Assembly: GCA_965260935.1 (NCBI GenBank)
Contig: OZ253374.1
Span: 3,720,001 to 3,784,000, forward strand
DNA length: 64,000 nucleotides
Source of the DNA: JBBROS01 sp965260935
GTDB taxonomy: Bacteria; Pseudomonadota; Alphaproteobacteria; Acetobacterales; Acetobacteraceae
Direction: 5' to 3'
Within the stretch, counting starts at the first letter, position 1, and the number at the start of each line of letters is the position of its first letter. The notes under the pieces were generated by a model, which was not told the origin of the DNA, ran no database searches, and saw only the letters and a list, made by a program, of their open reading frames with translations. The position numbers and the translations under genes are program-made. Below, in pieces: positions 17,473 through 26,417 of the stretch.

Positions 17473-17490
17473 AGCCACACCGACGTGGCT
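17473..17490 (+). promoter_or_regulatory. ANTAR leader hairpin P1
   Basis: A 6-bp stem (AGCCAC/GTGGCT) closes the hexaloop ACCGAC. Known ANTAR target hairpins have six-base loops with A at position 1 and G at position 4, and both are present. It sits at the predicted 5' end of the transporter mRNA, 27 bases before P2. Confidence 0.72.
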
Positions 17491-17517
17491 CGACCAACGC
17501 CCACGCACTGCGGGTCA

Positions 17518-17537
17518 TGCTTACGCCGACGTAAGCA
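17518..17537 (+). promoter_or_regulatory. ANTAR leader hairpin P2 (antiterminator)
   Basis: A 7-bp perfect stem (TGCTTAC/GTAAGCA) closes the hexaloop GCCGAC, which differs from P1's loop only at position 1. Its 3' arm (GTAAGC, 17531-17536) can instead pair with GCTTAC at 17570-17575 to build the terminator, so P2 and the terminator exclude one another. Confidence 0.72.
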
Positions 17538-17581
17538 CATTGTGCCTCCTGAGCCCGGCTTTCCGGGCGGCTTACCTTTTT
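17531..17581 (+). terminator. conditional intrinsic terminator in the transporter leader
   Basis: The outer stem GTAAGC/GCTTAC (17531-17536 with 17570-17575) encloses a strong inner hairpin GCCCGG-CTTT-CCGGGC (17553-17568). It is followed directly by CTTTTT (17576-17581). It lies about 100 bases before the start codon at 17682, in a leader with no coding sequence. It would stop transcription unless P2 is stabilised by the ANTAR protein. Confidence 0.75.
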
Positions 17582-17681
17582 GGAGGACGACTTTGAGAAC
17601 CGATTTCGCAGCGACCAAGGCCGACGATGGGCGGCCTGCAAACCTCGGCGCCGCTCTCTGCTTTTGCTCCGGAGGCCTGAC

Positions 17682-19037
17682 ATGACGAGCGAGAAGGCCA
17701 CCAGGATCGACCTTTTCAGCCTGTCCACCCCGCAGATGCGGGCGTTCCATTTAACCTGGCTCGCCTTCTTCGTTTGCTTCTTCGCCTGGTTCGCCGTGGC
17801 GCCGCTGATGCCGGTGATCAAGGGCGACCTCAACTTGAGCCTCGGCCAGATCGCCAACATCAACATCGCCGCCGTCGGCATCACCATCCTGGTGCGCCTG
17901 GTCATCGGGCCGCTTTGCGACCGCTACGGCCCGCGCATCACCTACACCGCGCTCTTGGCGTTCGGCGCGGTTCCCGTGATCGGCATCGCCTTCGCGCACT
18001 CCTACGAGGCGTTCCTGTTCTTCCGCTTGGCCATCGGCGCGATCGGGGCCAGCTTCGTCATCACCCAGTTCCACACCTCGGTGATGTTCGCGCCCAACGT
18101 GGTCGGCACGGCGAACGCCACCGTGGGCGGCTGGGGCAACGCGGGCGGCGGCGTGACGCAGAGCGTCATGCCGTTCATCCTGGCCGCGGCGCTGAGCCTG
18201 GGCGCAAGCTCGGCGCTGGGCTGGCGGCTGTCGATGATCGTGCCCGGCGTGCTGATGCTGATCGTGGCCGTGCTGTACTGGAAGTACACGCAGGACACGC
18301 CCGAGGGGAACATCATCGATCTGCGCCGCCGGGGGATCACCGTCGATTCCGGCAAGAAGGGCGGCATGGCCGTCTTCAAGCAAGCCGCGGCCAATTACCG
18401 CACCTGGGCGCTTGCCGTCACCTACGGGGCCGCCTTCGGCATCGAGCTGTTCATCCACGGCGTCGCGGCCAGCTACTACGTCAACCGCTTCGGCCTCTCG
18501 CTCGCGACCGCGGGGCTTGCCGCCGGCAGCTTCGGCCTGCTCGCCCTGTTCGCCCGCGCGCTGGGCGGCCTCGCCTCCGACCGCATCGCCCGCACCCGCG
18601 GCTTGCCCGGCCGCACCTGGCTGCTGGTCGCGCTTCTCATCGGCGAGGGCGTCGGCCTGATCGTGTTCTCCAGCATGGACGTGATCGGGGTCGCGATCAT
18701 CGCGATGCTGAGCTTCGGCCTGTTCACCCACATGGCGTGCGGCGCGATCTACGCCCTGGTCCCGTTCGTGGACCGCAAGGCGCTCGGCGGCGTGACCGGC
18801 ATCGTCGGCGCTGGCGGCAACGTGGGCGCGGTGGTGGCCGGGTTCCTGCTGAAAGGGACCGAGAACCTGCCCTTAACCTTGTTCATGCTCGGTTGCGCCG
18901 TGCTGGTCAGCGCCATCTGCGCCGCCGCCATCCGCTTCTCCGCCGAGAAGAAGCGAGCCGAGCAGATGTTGTACGACGAAGCGGTCGCTCAGCGGAACGG
19001 CGGCACGGCAACCGCCGCGATGCCTGCCCTGACCTGA
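17682..19037 (+). CDS. NarK/NasA-type nitrate/nitrite MFS transporter
   Basis: A 451-residue, 12-helix major facilitator protein. ATG 17682 has GGAGG six bases upstream. Both nitrate-signature motifs are visible: GGWGNAGGGVTQ in helix 5 and GIVGAGGNVGAVVAGFL in helix 11. It imports nitrate, or exchanges nitrate for nitrite, across the inner membrane. The leader with a sigma-54 site and ANTAR hairpins points to assimilatory uptake. No nitrate or nitrite reductase gene follows within the window. Confidence 0.92.
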   Translation: MTSEKATRIDLFSLSTPQMRAFHLTWLAFFVCFFAWFAVAPLMPVIKGDLNLSLGQIANINIAAVGITILVRLVIGPLCDRYGPRITYTALLAFGAVPVIGIAFAHSYEAFLFFRLAIGAIGASFVITQFHTSVMFAPNVVGTANATVGGWGNAGGGVTQSVMPFILAAALSLGASSALGWRLSMIVPGVLMLIVAVLYWKYTQDTPEGNIIDLRRRGITVDSGKKGGMAVFKQAAANYRTWALAVTYGAAFGIELFIHGVAASYYVNRFGLSLATAGLAAGSFGLLALFARALGGLASDRIARTRGLPGRTWLLVALLIGEGVGLIVFSSMDVIGVAIIAMLSFGLFTHMACGAIYALVPFVDRKALGGVTGIVGAGGNVGAVVAGFLLKGTENLPLTLFMLGCAVLVSAICAAAIRFSAEKKRAEQMLYDEAVAQRNGGTATAAMPALT

Positions 19038-19061
19038 ACGCCCCCTGACCTAAACGGGAAC

Positions 19062-19091
19062 GCCCAGCCAAGCCGCCTCGCTTGGCTGGGC
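19062..19091. terminator. hairpin between convergent transporter and Rieske remnant
   Basis: A 12-bp perfect inverted repeat (GCCCAGCCAAGC/GCTTGGCTGGGC) with a six-base spacer starts 24 bases after the transporter stop. There is no long T run on either side, so it may act as a bidirectional terminator or an mRNA 3'-end stabiliser. Confidence 0.6.
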
Positions 19092-19101
19092 AATCTCAGA
19101 A

Positions 19102-19263
19102 CTATGGCCTGACAGGCCCCACGAACACCGTCCCGTCCCCGGCTTTGCGAGCCGGATAGACGGTGATCCCGCATTCCCCCACCAAGACATCGCCGGTGCG
19201 CAGGTCATAGCTCCGGTCATGCAGCGGGCACATGATGACCGTGCCGCCCAGCATCCCGCCCGG
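19102..19263 (-). pseudogene. Rieske [2Fe-2S] (NirD-like) C-terminal remnant
   Basis: About 50 residues (VIMCPLHDRSYDLRTGD, then TVYPARKAGDGTVFVGPVRP and TAG) match the second cluster-binding half (CPLH) and C-terminal strands of Rieske ferredoxins such as NirD, the NADH-nitrite reductase small subunit. The first motif (CPH) and the N-terminal half are missing: upstream sequence in all three reverse frames shows no Rieske fold. ATG 19254 could still start a 50-residue fragment. The position beside a nitrate transporter favours nirD, but another Rieske ferredoxin is possible. Confidence 0.6.
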
Positions 19264-19440
19264 TGAAGCCGTAGACGCCGCTGAGGAAGCGCGGAGTGGT
19301 TTCCGTGTCGGTCCTTGAGCAATCCGATGCCGACACTTGGAGGAGCCAGCGAAGATCGTGCCACGCCCGGCGAGCTTGCCTAAACGAGCCGGCCCGTGCA
19401 GGAGCACCGGCAGCACACAGCAACGAAGGAGCGTAACCCC

Positions 19441-20922
19441 GTGCAGCCCCTCCCGCTCAACCGCGCCAACCTGTCCCGCCTGCCGCCCGAGGTCCGCGTG
19501 CCGCAGTATGACGTGGCTGCCGTGCGCCCCGGGATCGTCCACCTCGGCCTCGGCAACTTCCACCGCGCGCACATGGCCCGCTACACGCACGACCTGATGC
19601 AGACGCGCGCGGAGGCGCTCGCCTTCGGCATCATCGGCGCCGGGCTGCTGCCGAACGACAAGCGGATGAAGGACAGCCTCGGCCCGCAGGACAACCTTTA
19701 TACGTTGGTGGAGCGCAGCTTCGAGAGCGAGACCGTCACCGTCATCGGCTCGCTGGCCGACGTGGCGTTCGCGGGCGAGTCCAGCGCCGCCCTGCTCGAC
19801 GTGATCGGCCAGCCCGGCATCCGCATCGTCAGCCTGACCGTGACCGAGAACGGCTACTGCCTGAACCGTTCCACCAAGCGCCTTGACCCGGAGCACGAGC
19901 TGGTGCGCAAGGACCTGGCGCAGCCCGGGCGGCCCGCGAGCGCGATCGGCATCATCACCGAGGGCTTGCGTCGCCGGCGCGACGCCGGGCAGCCCGCGTT
20001 CACCGCCATGAGCTGCGACAACATCCAGCACAACGGCGAGGTGCTGAAGCAGGCGGTGCTGGACCTCGCCCAGCTGCGCGAGCCGGCGCTGGCCGACTGG
20101 ATCGCCGAGCACGCGGTTTTCCCCAGCACGATGGTGGACCGGATCACCCCGGTGACTGCCTCGGCCGACACGGCGGCGCTTGCCGAGACCCACGGCATCA
20201 TCGACGCCTGGCCGGTATTCTCCGAGTTCTTCACCCAATGGGTGATCGAGGACCGCTTCCCGCAAGGGCGCCCGGCCTGGGAGGACGTGGGCGCGCAGTT
20301 CGTGGACGACGTGACGCCGTACGAGTTCATGAAGCTGCGGCTGCTGAACGGGAGCCACCTGGCCGTGTCGGGGCTTGGACGCCTCGCCGGCTACGTCACG
20401 ATCGACGAGTCCATGGCGGACCCGCTGATTGCCCGCATGATGCAGGCGCTGATGGACCGGGAAACGGAGCCGACCCTGAAGCCGGTGCCGGGCATCGACC
20501 TGCCGGCGTATAAGCGGACGTTGATCGAGCGGTTCGCCAACCCGGCCATCAAGGACACGGTTGAGCGGGTCAACACCGACGCGCCGCTGAACGTGCTGGT
20601 CGACCCGATCCGCGACCGGCTGCGCGACGGCCAGCCGGTCGAGCTGCTCGGCCTCGCCTTGGCCGCCTGGCTGCGCCGGGTGCGTGGCGAGGACGAGCAG
20701 GGCGGGCCGATCGACATCCGCCACCCGCTTGCCGCGCTATTGAAAGAGAGGGCGATCGAGGGCGGGCCGGACCCGCGGCCGTTGCTGTCGATCACGCAAC
20801 TGTTCGGCGAGGCGGGACAGGACCCACGGCTGATCCAGCCTGTCGGGCGCTGGCTCGGGCTGCTCTACGGCAAGGGCGCGCGCGAAACCCTGGCCGAGGC
20901 CTCGCGGCAGCTTGGGTTCTGA
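19441..20922 (+). CDS. mtlK: mannitol 2-dehydrogenase (long-chain polyol dehydrogenase)
   Basis: A 493-residue NAD-dependent long-chain mannitol dehydrogenase (mannitol to fructose). GTG 19441 follows AAGGAG and is preferred over ATG 19396. The N-terminal Rossmann region contains VHLGLGNFHRAHMARY, and the catalytic segment is MKLRLLNGSHLAVSGLG (Lys, Asn, His), diagnostic of the family. Fructuronate or arabinitol reductases share this fold, but the adjoining polyol importer and fructokinase favour mannitol or arabitol. Confidence 0.87.
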   Translation: MQPLPLNRANLSRLPPEVRVPQYDVAAVRPGIVHLGLGNFHRAHMARYTHDLMQTRAEALAFGIIGAGLLPNDKRMKDSLGPQDNLYTLVERSFESETVTVIGSLADVAFAGESSAALLDVIGQPGIRIVSLTVTENGYCLNRSTKRLDPEHELVRKDLAQPGRPASAIGIITEGLRRRRDAGQPAFTAMSCDNIQHNGEVLKQAVLDLAQLREPALADWIAEHAVFPSTMVDRITPVTASADTAALAETHGIIDAWPVFSEFFTQWVIEDRFPQGRPAWEDVGAQFVDDVTPYEFMKLRLLNGSHLAVSGLGRLAGYVTIDESMADPLIARMMQALMDRETEPTLKPVPGIDLPAYKRTLIERFANPAIKDTVERVNTDAPLNVLVDPIRDRLRDGQPVELLGLALAAWLRRVRGEDEQGGPIDIRHPLAALLKERAIEGGPDPRPLLSITQLFGEAGQDPRLIQPVGRWLGLLYGKGARETLAEASRQLGF

Positions 20923-20991
20923 CCGCGCATGTCGCGCCGTAATGACACGGCACTGTTGACGAACGCTGACGATAATGAGCAACTTGCCGAA

Positions 20992-21018
20992 AACATGCTA
21001 CTAAGGTTCCGGCATGTT
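20992..21018. promoter_or_regulatory. inverted repeat upstream of the polyol transporter
   Basis: AACATGC and GCATGTT form a 7-bp inverted repeat with a 13-base spacer, ending 27 bases before ATG 21046 in the 123-base gap after the dehydrogenase. It could be an operator for a polyol-responsive regulator or a small hairpin. No regulator gene is present in the cluster. Confidence 0.3.
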
Positions 21019-21045
21019 GCCGCGCCTCGAAGGGAGACGTTCTGA

Positions 21046-22383
21046 ATGAGCATCCGTAACAAGGGGGCCCTGTTGGCCTCCGTGACCGCTATCGCTTTTG
21101 CCGCGGCCGTTTCGGCCCAGCCGGCGGCGGCGCAATCGACGTTGACCATTGCCACCGTGAACAACGGCGACATGGTGGTGATGCAGAAGCTCTCCTCGGT
21201 GTTCGAGAAAGAGCATCCCGACATCAAGCTGAATTGGGTGGTGCTGGAAGAGAACGTGTTGCGCCAGCGGGTGACGACCGACATCGCGACCAAGGCCGGG
21301 CAGTTCGACATCCTGACCATCGGCAACTACGAGGTGCCGATCTGGGCCAAGCAGGGCTGGCTCGTGCCGATGGACAACCTGCCGGACAATTACGACGTCA
21401 ACGACCTGCTGAAGCCGGTGCGCGAGGGCCTGACCTACAACGGCAAGCTTTATGGCCTGCCGTTCTATGCCGAGAGCGCGATGACGTATTACCGCACCGA
21501 CCTGTTCGACAAGGCCGGCATCAAGATGCCCGAGGCCCCCACCTACGAGCAGATCAAGGGCTACGCCGACAAGATCACCGACAAGTCGAACGAAGTCTAT
21601 GGCATGTGCCTGCGCGGCAAGCCGGGTTGGGGCGAGAACATGGCCTACGTGACTACGCTGGTCACGGCCGAAGGCGGGCGCTGGTTCGACGAGCAGTGGA
21701 AGCCGACGTTGACCTCGCCCGCCTGGCACAAGGCGATCAGCTACTACGACGACATCCTGAAGAAGGACGGCCCGCCCGGCGCCACTTCCAACGGCTTCAA
21801 CGAGAACCTGGCCCTGTTCGCCACCGGCCATTGCGGCATGTGGATCGACAGCACCGTCGCCAGCGGCCTGCTGTTCGACAAGAAGCAGAGCCAGGTGTCC
21901 GACAAGGTCGGCTTCGCGGCGATCCCGACCGGCAGCTACAAGGGCGGCCCGACCTGGCTTTGGAGCTGGAACCTGGCGATCCCGACCTCGACCAAGCAGG
22001 CCGCCGCGGCCAAGACGTTCGTGACCTGGGCCACGTCGAAGGAGTATGTCGAGCTCGTCGCCAAGGAGAACGGCTGGGTTTCCGTCCCGCCCGGCACGCG
22101 CGAATCGACCTACCAGAACCCCGAATACCAAAAGGCGGCGCCGTTCGCCTCGTTCGTGCAGAAGGCAATCGAAAGCTCGAATCCGAACGGCCAGACGCAG
22201 GAGCCGCGGCCCTACAGCGGCGCGCAGTTCGTGGCGATCCCCGAGTTCCAGGGCATCGGCACCCAGGTTGGCCAGACCATCGCTGGCACGCTGACCGGGC
22301 AAAGCACGGTGGACCAGGCATTGAAGACGGCAGAGTCGGCCACGACACGGACCATGCGCCAGGCGGGCTACCCGAAGAAATAA
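21046..22383 (+). CDS. smoE: polyol ABC transporter binding protein
   Basis: A 445-residue extracellular family-1 binding protein. A signal peptide ends in AAAQ around residue 30, and the mature protein starts STLTIATVNNGDMVVMQKL, very like SmoE/MtlE for sorbitol and mannitol. A GGGAGAC ribosome site precedes ATG 21046. It delivers the polyol to the permease pair encoded next. The sequence NYEVPIWAKQGWL and the AESAMTYYRTDLF block are typical of the sugar-alcohol subgroup. Confidence 0.88.
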   Translation: MSIRNKGALLASVTAIAFAAAVSAQPAAAQSTLTIATVNNGDMVVMQKLSSVFEKEHPDIKLNWVVLEENVLRQRVTTDIATKAGQFDILTIGNYEVPIWAKQGWLVPMDNLPDNYDVNDLLKPVREGLTYNGKLYGLPFYAESAMTYYRTDLFDKAGIKMPEAPTYEQIKGYADKITDKSNEVYGMCLRGKPGWGENMAYVTTLVTAEGGRWFDEQWKPTLTSPAWHKAISYYDDILKKDGPPGATSNGFNENLALFATGHCGMWIDSTVASGLLFDKKQSQVSDKVGFAAIPTGSYKGGPTWLWSWNLAIPTSTKQAAAAKTFVTWATSKEYVELVAKENGWVSVPPGTRESTYQNPEYQKAAPFASFVQKAIESSNPNGQTQEPRPYSGAQFVAIPEFQGIGTQVGQTIAGTLTGQSTVDQALKTAESATTRTMRQAGYPKK

Positions 22384-22401
22384 GAGCGAAGGACGGCTGT
22401 C

Positions 22402-23304
22402 ATGTCGGAAGCAGTCATCGGCGGGGCGGCCCCGGCCGTCGAGCCAGCCCCCAAAGCGCGCTCCTGGCTCGTTGCCCCGTCGGTGCTGGTGCTTCTGGCA
22501 TGGATGATCGTGCCTCTGGTCATGACGCTGTGGTTCTCGTTCGAGTACTACAACCTGATCAACCCGACGGTCAGCGGCTTCGCCGGGATCGACAACTACG
22601 ATTTCCTGGTCACGGACCCCGATTTCTGGGTCTCGTTGCAGAACACGCTCATCCTGCTCGTGTCCGTTCTGGTCATCACCGTGGTGTTCGGCACCCTGCT
22701 CGCGGTGCTGTTCGACCAGCCGTTCCCCGGGCGCAACATCGCCCGGGTGCTGGCGATCTCGCCGTTCTTTGTCATGCCGACGGTGGCGGCGCTGGTATGG
22801 AAGAACCTGCTGATGCACCCGATCTACGGGGTGTTCGGCACGGTGGCCCGCGATGTCGGCCTGCGCCCGGTGGACTGGTTCGCCTCCTACCCGCTCGCGT
22901 CCGTCATCGCCATCGTCTCGTGGGAGTGGCTGCCGTTCGCGCTGCTGATCCTGCTGACCGCCGTGCAGTCTCTCGACCAGGAGCAGAAGGAGGCCGCGCG
23001 CATGGACGGGGCCGGGGTGGTGGCGCAATTCTTCTACATCACCCTGCCGCACCTTTCGCGGGCCATTAGCGTGGTGGTGATGATCGAGACCATCTTCCTG
23101 CTCACCGTGTTCGCGGAGATCTTCGTCACCACCTCCGGCGGGCCGGGCAACGCCACGACCAACCTCGCCTTCCTGATCTATGCAAGGGCGCTGCTGCAAT
23201 TCGACATCGGCGGCGCGTCGGCCGGCGGCGTCGTCGCCATTATCCTGGCGAACATCGTCGCCTTCTTCCTGGTGCGAAGCATCGCCCGGCAATTGGAGGT
23301 CTGA
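22402..23304 (+). CDS. smoF: polyol ABC transporter permease 1
   Basis: A 300-residue MalF-type permease with six membrane helices. The EAA loop reads QKEAARMDGAGVVAQFFYITLPHL. It starts 18 bases after the binding protein. With the next gene it forms the sorbitol/mannitol channel in the inner membrane. Confidence 0.9.
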   Translation: MSEAVIGGAAPAVEPAPKARSWLVAPSVLVLLAWMIVPLVMTLWFSFEYYNLINPTVSGFAGIDNYDFLVTDPDFWVSLQNTLILLVSVLVITVVFGTLLAVLFDQPFPGRNIARVLAISPFFVMPTVAALVWKNLLMHPIYGVFGTVARDVGLRPVDWFASYPLASVIAIVSWEWLPFALLILLTAVQSLDQEQKEAARMDGAGVVAQFFYITLPHLSRAISVVVMIETIFLLTVFAEIFVTTSGGPGNATTNLAFLIYARALLQFDIGGASAGGVVAIILANIVAFFLVRSIARQLEV

Positions 23305-23307
23305 CCG

Positions 23308-24123
23308 ATGCGCGAGACCGCCCTGCAGAAGACCGTCATCACCATCGTCGGCTGGGGCGTGGCGTTGCTGCTGTTTTTCCCGATCGGCTGGATGTTCCTG
23401 ACCAGCTTCAAGGCGGAAACCGCGGCCATCACGCCCAGCCTCAGCTTCGCGCCCACCACCGAGGCCTACGCCGAGGTGTTCCAGGGCGCGAACTACTGGC
23501 TGTTCGCGGTCAACAGCATCGTCATATCGGTCGGCAGCACCATCCTCGCGCTCCTGTTCGCCATCCCCGCCGCCTACTCGATGGCCTTCCACCCGACCAA
23601 GCGCACCCGCGGCACGCTGCTTTGGATGCTGTCCACCAAGATGCTGCCCCCGGTCGGCGTGCTGGTTCCGATCTACCTGCTGTTCCGCGACACCGGGATG
23701 CTCGACACCCGCACCGGCCTCGTCATCATCTACGCGCTGATGAACCTGCCGATCATCGTCTGGATGCTGTTCACCTTCTATAAGGAGGTGCCGAACGACA
23801 TCCTGGAAGCCGGGCGGATGGACGGCGCGCGGACCGGCAGCGAGATCTGGTTCCTGCTGCTGCCGCTCACCCTGCCCGGCATCGCCTCGACCGGCCTGCT
23901 GTCGCTCATCCTGTGCTGGAACGAGGCGTTCTGGAGCCTCAATCTCACCTCGTCGTCCGCTGCGCCGCTGACCGCCTTCATCGCCCGCTATTCCAGCCCG
24001 GAAGGCCTGTTCTTCGCCAAGCTCTCGGCGGCCTCCACGCTCGCGGTGGCGCCGATCCTGATCTTTGGCTGGTTCAGCCAGAAGCAACTCGTGCGGGGCC
24101 TCACGTTCGGCGCCGTCAAATAA
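23308..24123 (+). CDS. smoG: polyol ABC transporter permease 2
   Basis: A 271-residue MalG-type permease with six helices. The EAA loop includes DILEAGRMDGARTGSEIWFLLLPLTLPG. The segment LSTKMLPPVGVLVPIYLLFRD and the C-terminus SQKQLVRGLTFGAVK are characteristic of SmoG/MtlG. It lies three bases after smoF. Confidence 0.9.
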   Translation: MRETALQKTVITIVGWGVALLLFFPIGWMFLTSFKAETAAITPSLSFAPTTEAYAEVFQGANYWLFAVNSIVISVGSTILALLFAIPAAYSMAFHPTKRTRGTLLWMLSTKMLPPVGVLVPIYLLFRDTGMLDTRTGLVIIYALMNLPIIVWMLFTFYKEVPNDILEAGRMDGARTGSEIWFLLLPLTLPGIASTGLLSLILCWNEAFWSLNLTSSSAAPLTAFIARYSSPEGLFFAKLSAASTLAVAPILIFGWFSQKQLVRGLTFGAVK

Positions 24124-24136
24124 GGGAGGGCTCGTC

Positions 24137-25236
<1,100 letters not shown>

Positions 25237-25240
<4 letters not shown>

Positions 25241-26190
25241 TCCTGGTCTGCGGAGAGGCGCTGATCGACCTCTTCGTCGCGGCCCCGGCCCTTGCAACGG
25301 CCGCCGAACTGCCCGCCCAGGCAATCGCGGGCGGCTCGCCGTTCAACGTGGCCGTCGGGCTTGCCCGGCTCGGCGAGCGCTGCGGCTATTTCGGCGGCAT
25401 CGGCAAGGACGGCCTCGGCGGCTTCCTGCTCGGGCGGCTGCGGGCTGAGAACGTGGACACCGCCTGGGTCAAGCGCAGCGACCTGCCGACCCCGCTCGTC
25501 GTGGTCGTCCCCGGCGCCGACGGGCATCCCGCCTATACCTTCCCCGGCGCGCTCTGCGCCGACCGCGACGTGACAGCCCGGGACTTGCCCGGCGCCCTGC
25601 CCGATACGGTCGCCGCTATCGCGTTCGGCTCATGGCCCATGGCAACGGAGCCGGTGGGGTCCGCGCTTCTGTCCTTGGCGGAACGCGAGGCGGGCCGCCG
25701 GGTCATCAGCCTGGACCCCAATCTGCGCCCCGCCATGGCCGGCCCCCTCCCCGCCTGGCGCGAACGGTTCCAGCGGTTCGCCCGCCTGGCCACGCTCATC
25801 AAGCTCAGCCGCGAGGACCTTCACGCCGCCTGGGGCGAGCGGGCGGACCCGGACGCCCTCGCCGCGGGGTGGCTTTCGGGCGGGGCCGAGCTGGTCGTGC
25901 TGACCGACGGCGGCGACGGCGCGATTGCCTACCATGCCGCGGGCGTCGTCAGAGCGCCTGCGCGCAGGGTCGTAGTCGTCGATACCGTCGGCGCGGGCGA
26001 CACGTTCCATGCCGCGCTCCTGGGCTGGCTGAGCGAGTCCGGGCGTCTCCGCCGGGGAGCCATTGCCGCCATGACGCGGGACGAGGTCGCCGCCCTGCTC
26101 GGTTTCGCGATAACGGCCGCAAGCATCACCTGCGGCCGCCGCGGCGCGGACTTGCCCACGCGCGCCGACCTGCAAGCAGCCGCCGTCTAG
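25237..26190 (+). CDS. frk: fructokinase (PfkB family)
   Basis: A 317-residue ribokinase-fold sugar kinase. The N-terminal motif GGSPFNVAVGLARLG and the C-terminal ATP/anion-hole motif DTVGAGDTFHAALL, with the catalytic Asp, are both intact. ATP phosphorylation of fructose, made by the polyol dehydrogenases, would feed glycolysis. ATG 25237 overlaps smoK. Its TAG stop (26188-26190) is the first three bases of a repeat unit, so the original 3' end may have been altered when the repeat arrived. Confidence 0.88.
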
Positions 26191-26217
26191 TGCTCTGACA
26201 CACTCGGAAGGTGCAGC

Positions 26218-26295
26218 ATGAGTCAGAGCACTAGCTTGATTTCGTGGGCCGATTCAGACGACGGACTGAAGCGTCCGTCATCATCGGACCACTAG
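26218..26295 (+). CDS. 25-codon mini-ORF in repeat unit 1
   Basis: ATG 26218 follows GGAAGG and reads 25 codons (starting MSQSTSLI, ending LKRPSSSDH) to TAG. Unit 2 has an ORF of the same length with the same ends. It may be a real micropeptide or simply part of a structured repeat; I cannot decide from sequence alone. Confidence 0.3.
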   Translation: MSQSTSLISWADSDDGLKRPSSSDH

Positions 26296-26322
26296 TGCTT
26301 CAACACATTCAGGAGACGCAGC

Positions 26323-26400
26323 ATGAGTCGAAGCACTAGCCTTGTTTGGCAGGCTGATTCAGCTATCACGCTGAAGCGCCCGTCAGCATCAGACCACTAG
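26323..26400 (+). CDS. 25-codon mini-ORF in repeat unit 2
   Basis: ATG 26323 follows AGGAG and reads 25 codons (starting MSRSTSLV, ending LKRPSASDH) to TAG. Sixteen of 25 residues match unit 1, four of the changed codons are synonymous, and no indel breaks the frame. It ends 17 bases before the xylulokinase start. Confidence 0.3.
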   Translation: MSRSTSLVWQADSAITLKRPSASDH

Positions 26401-26417
26401 CCGCCGGACACCACCCG

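Larger units (their letters stand above)
26188..26400 (+). repeat. tandem pair of 105-bp imperfect direct repeats
   Basis: Units 26188-26292 and 26293-26397 (a last TAG at 26398-26400) align without gaps and are about 74% identical (27 differences in 105 by my count). Each unit has an 11-base inverted repeat (AGTGCTCTGAC with GTCAGAGCACT in unit 1), a second small hairpin, and a purine-rich ribosome-site-like stretch before an ATG. The units fill the frk-xylB gap inside the polyol operon. Confidence 0.85.

Noticed and set aside
26188..26400. A CRISPR array
   Set aside because: Only two adjacent 105-base units without spacers, and the similarity runs through the whole unit.
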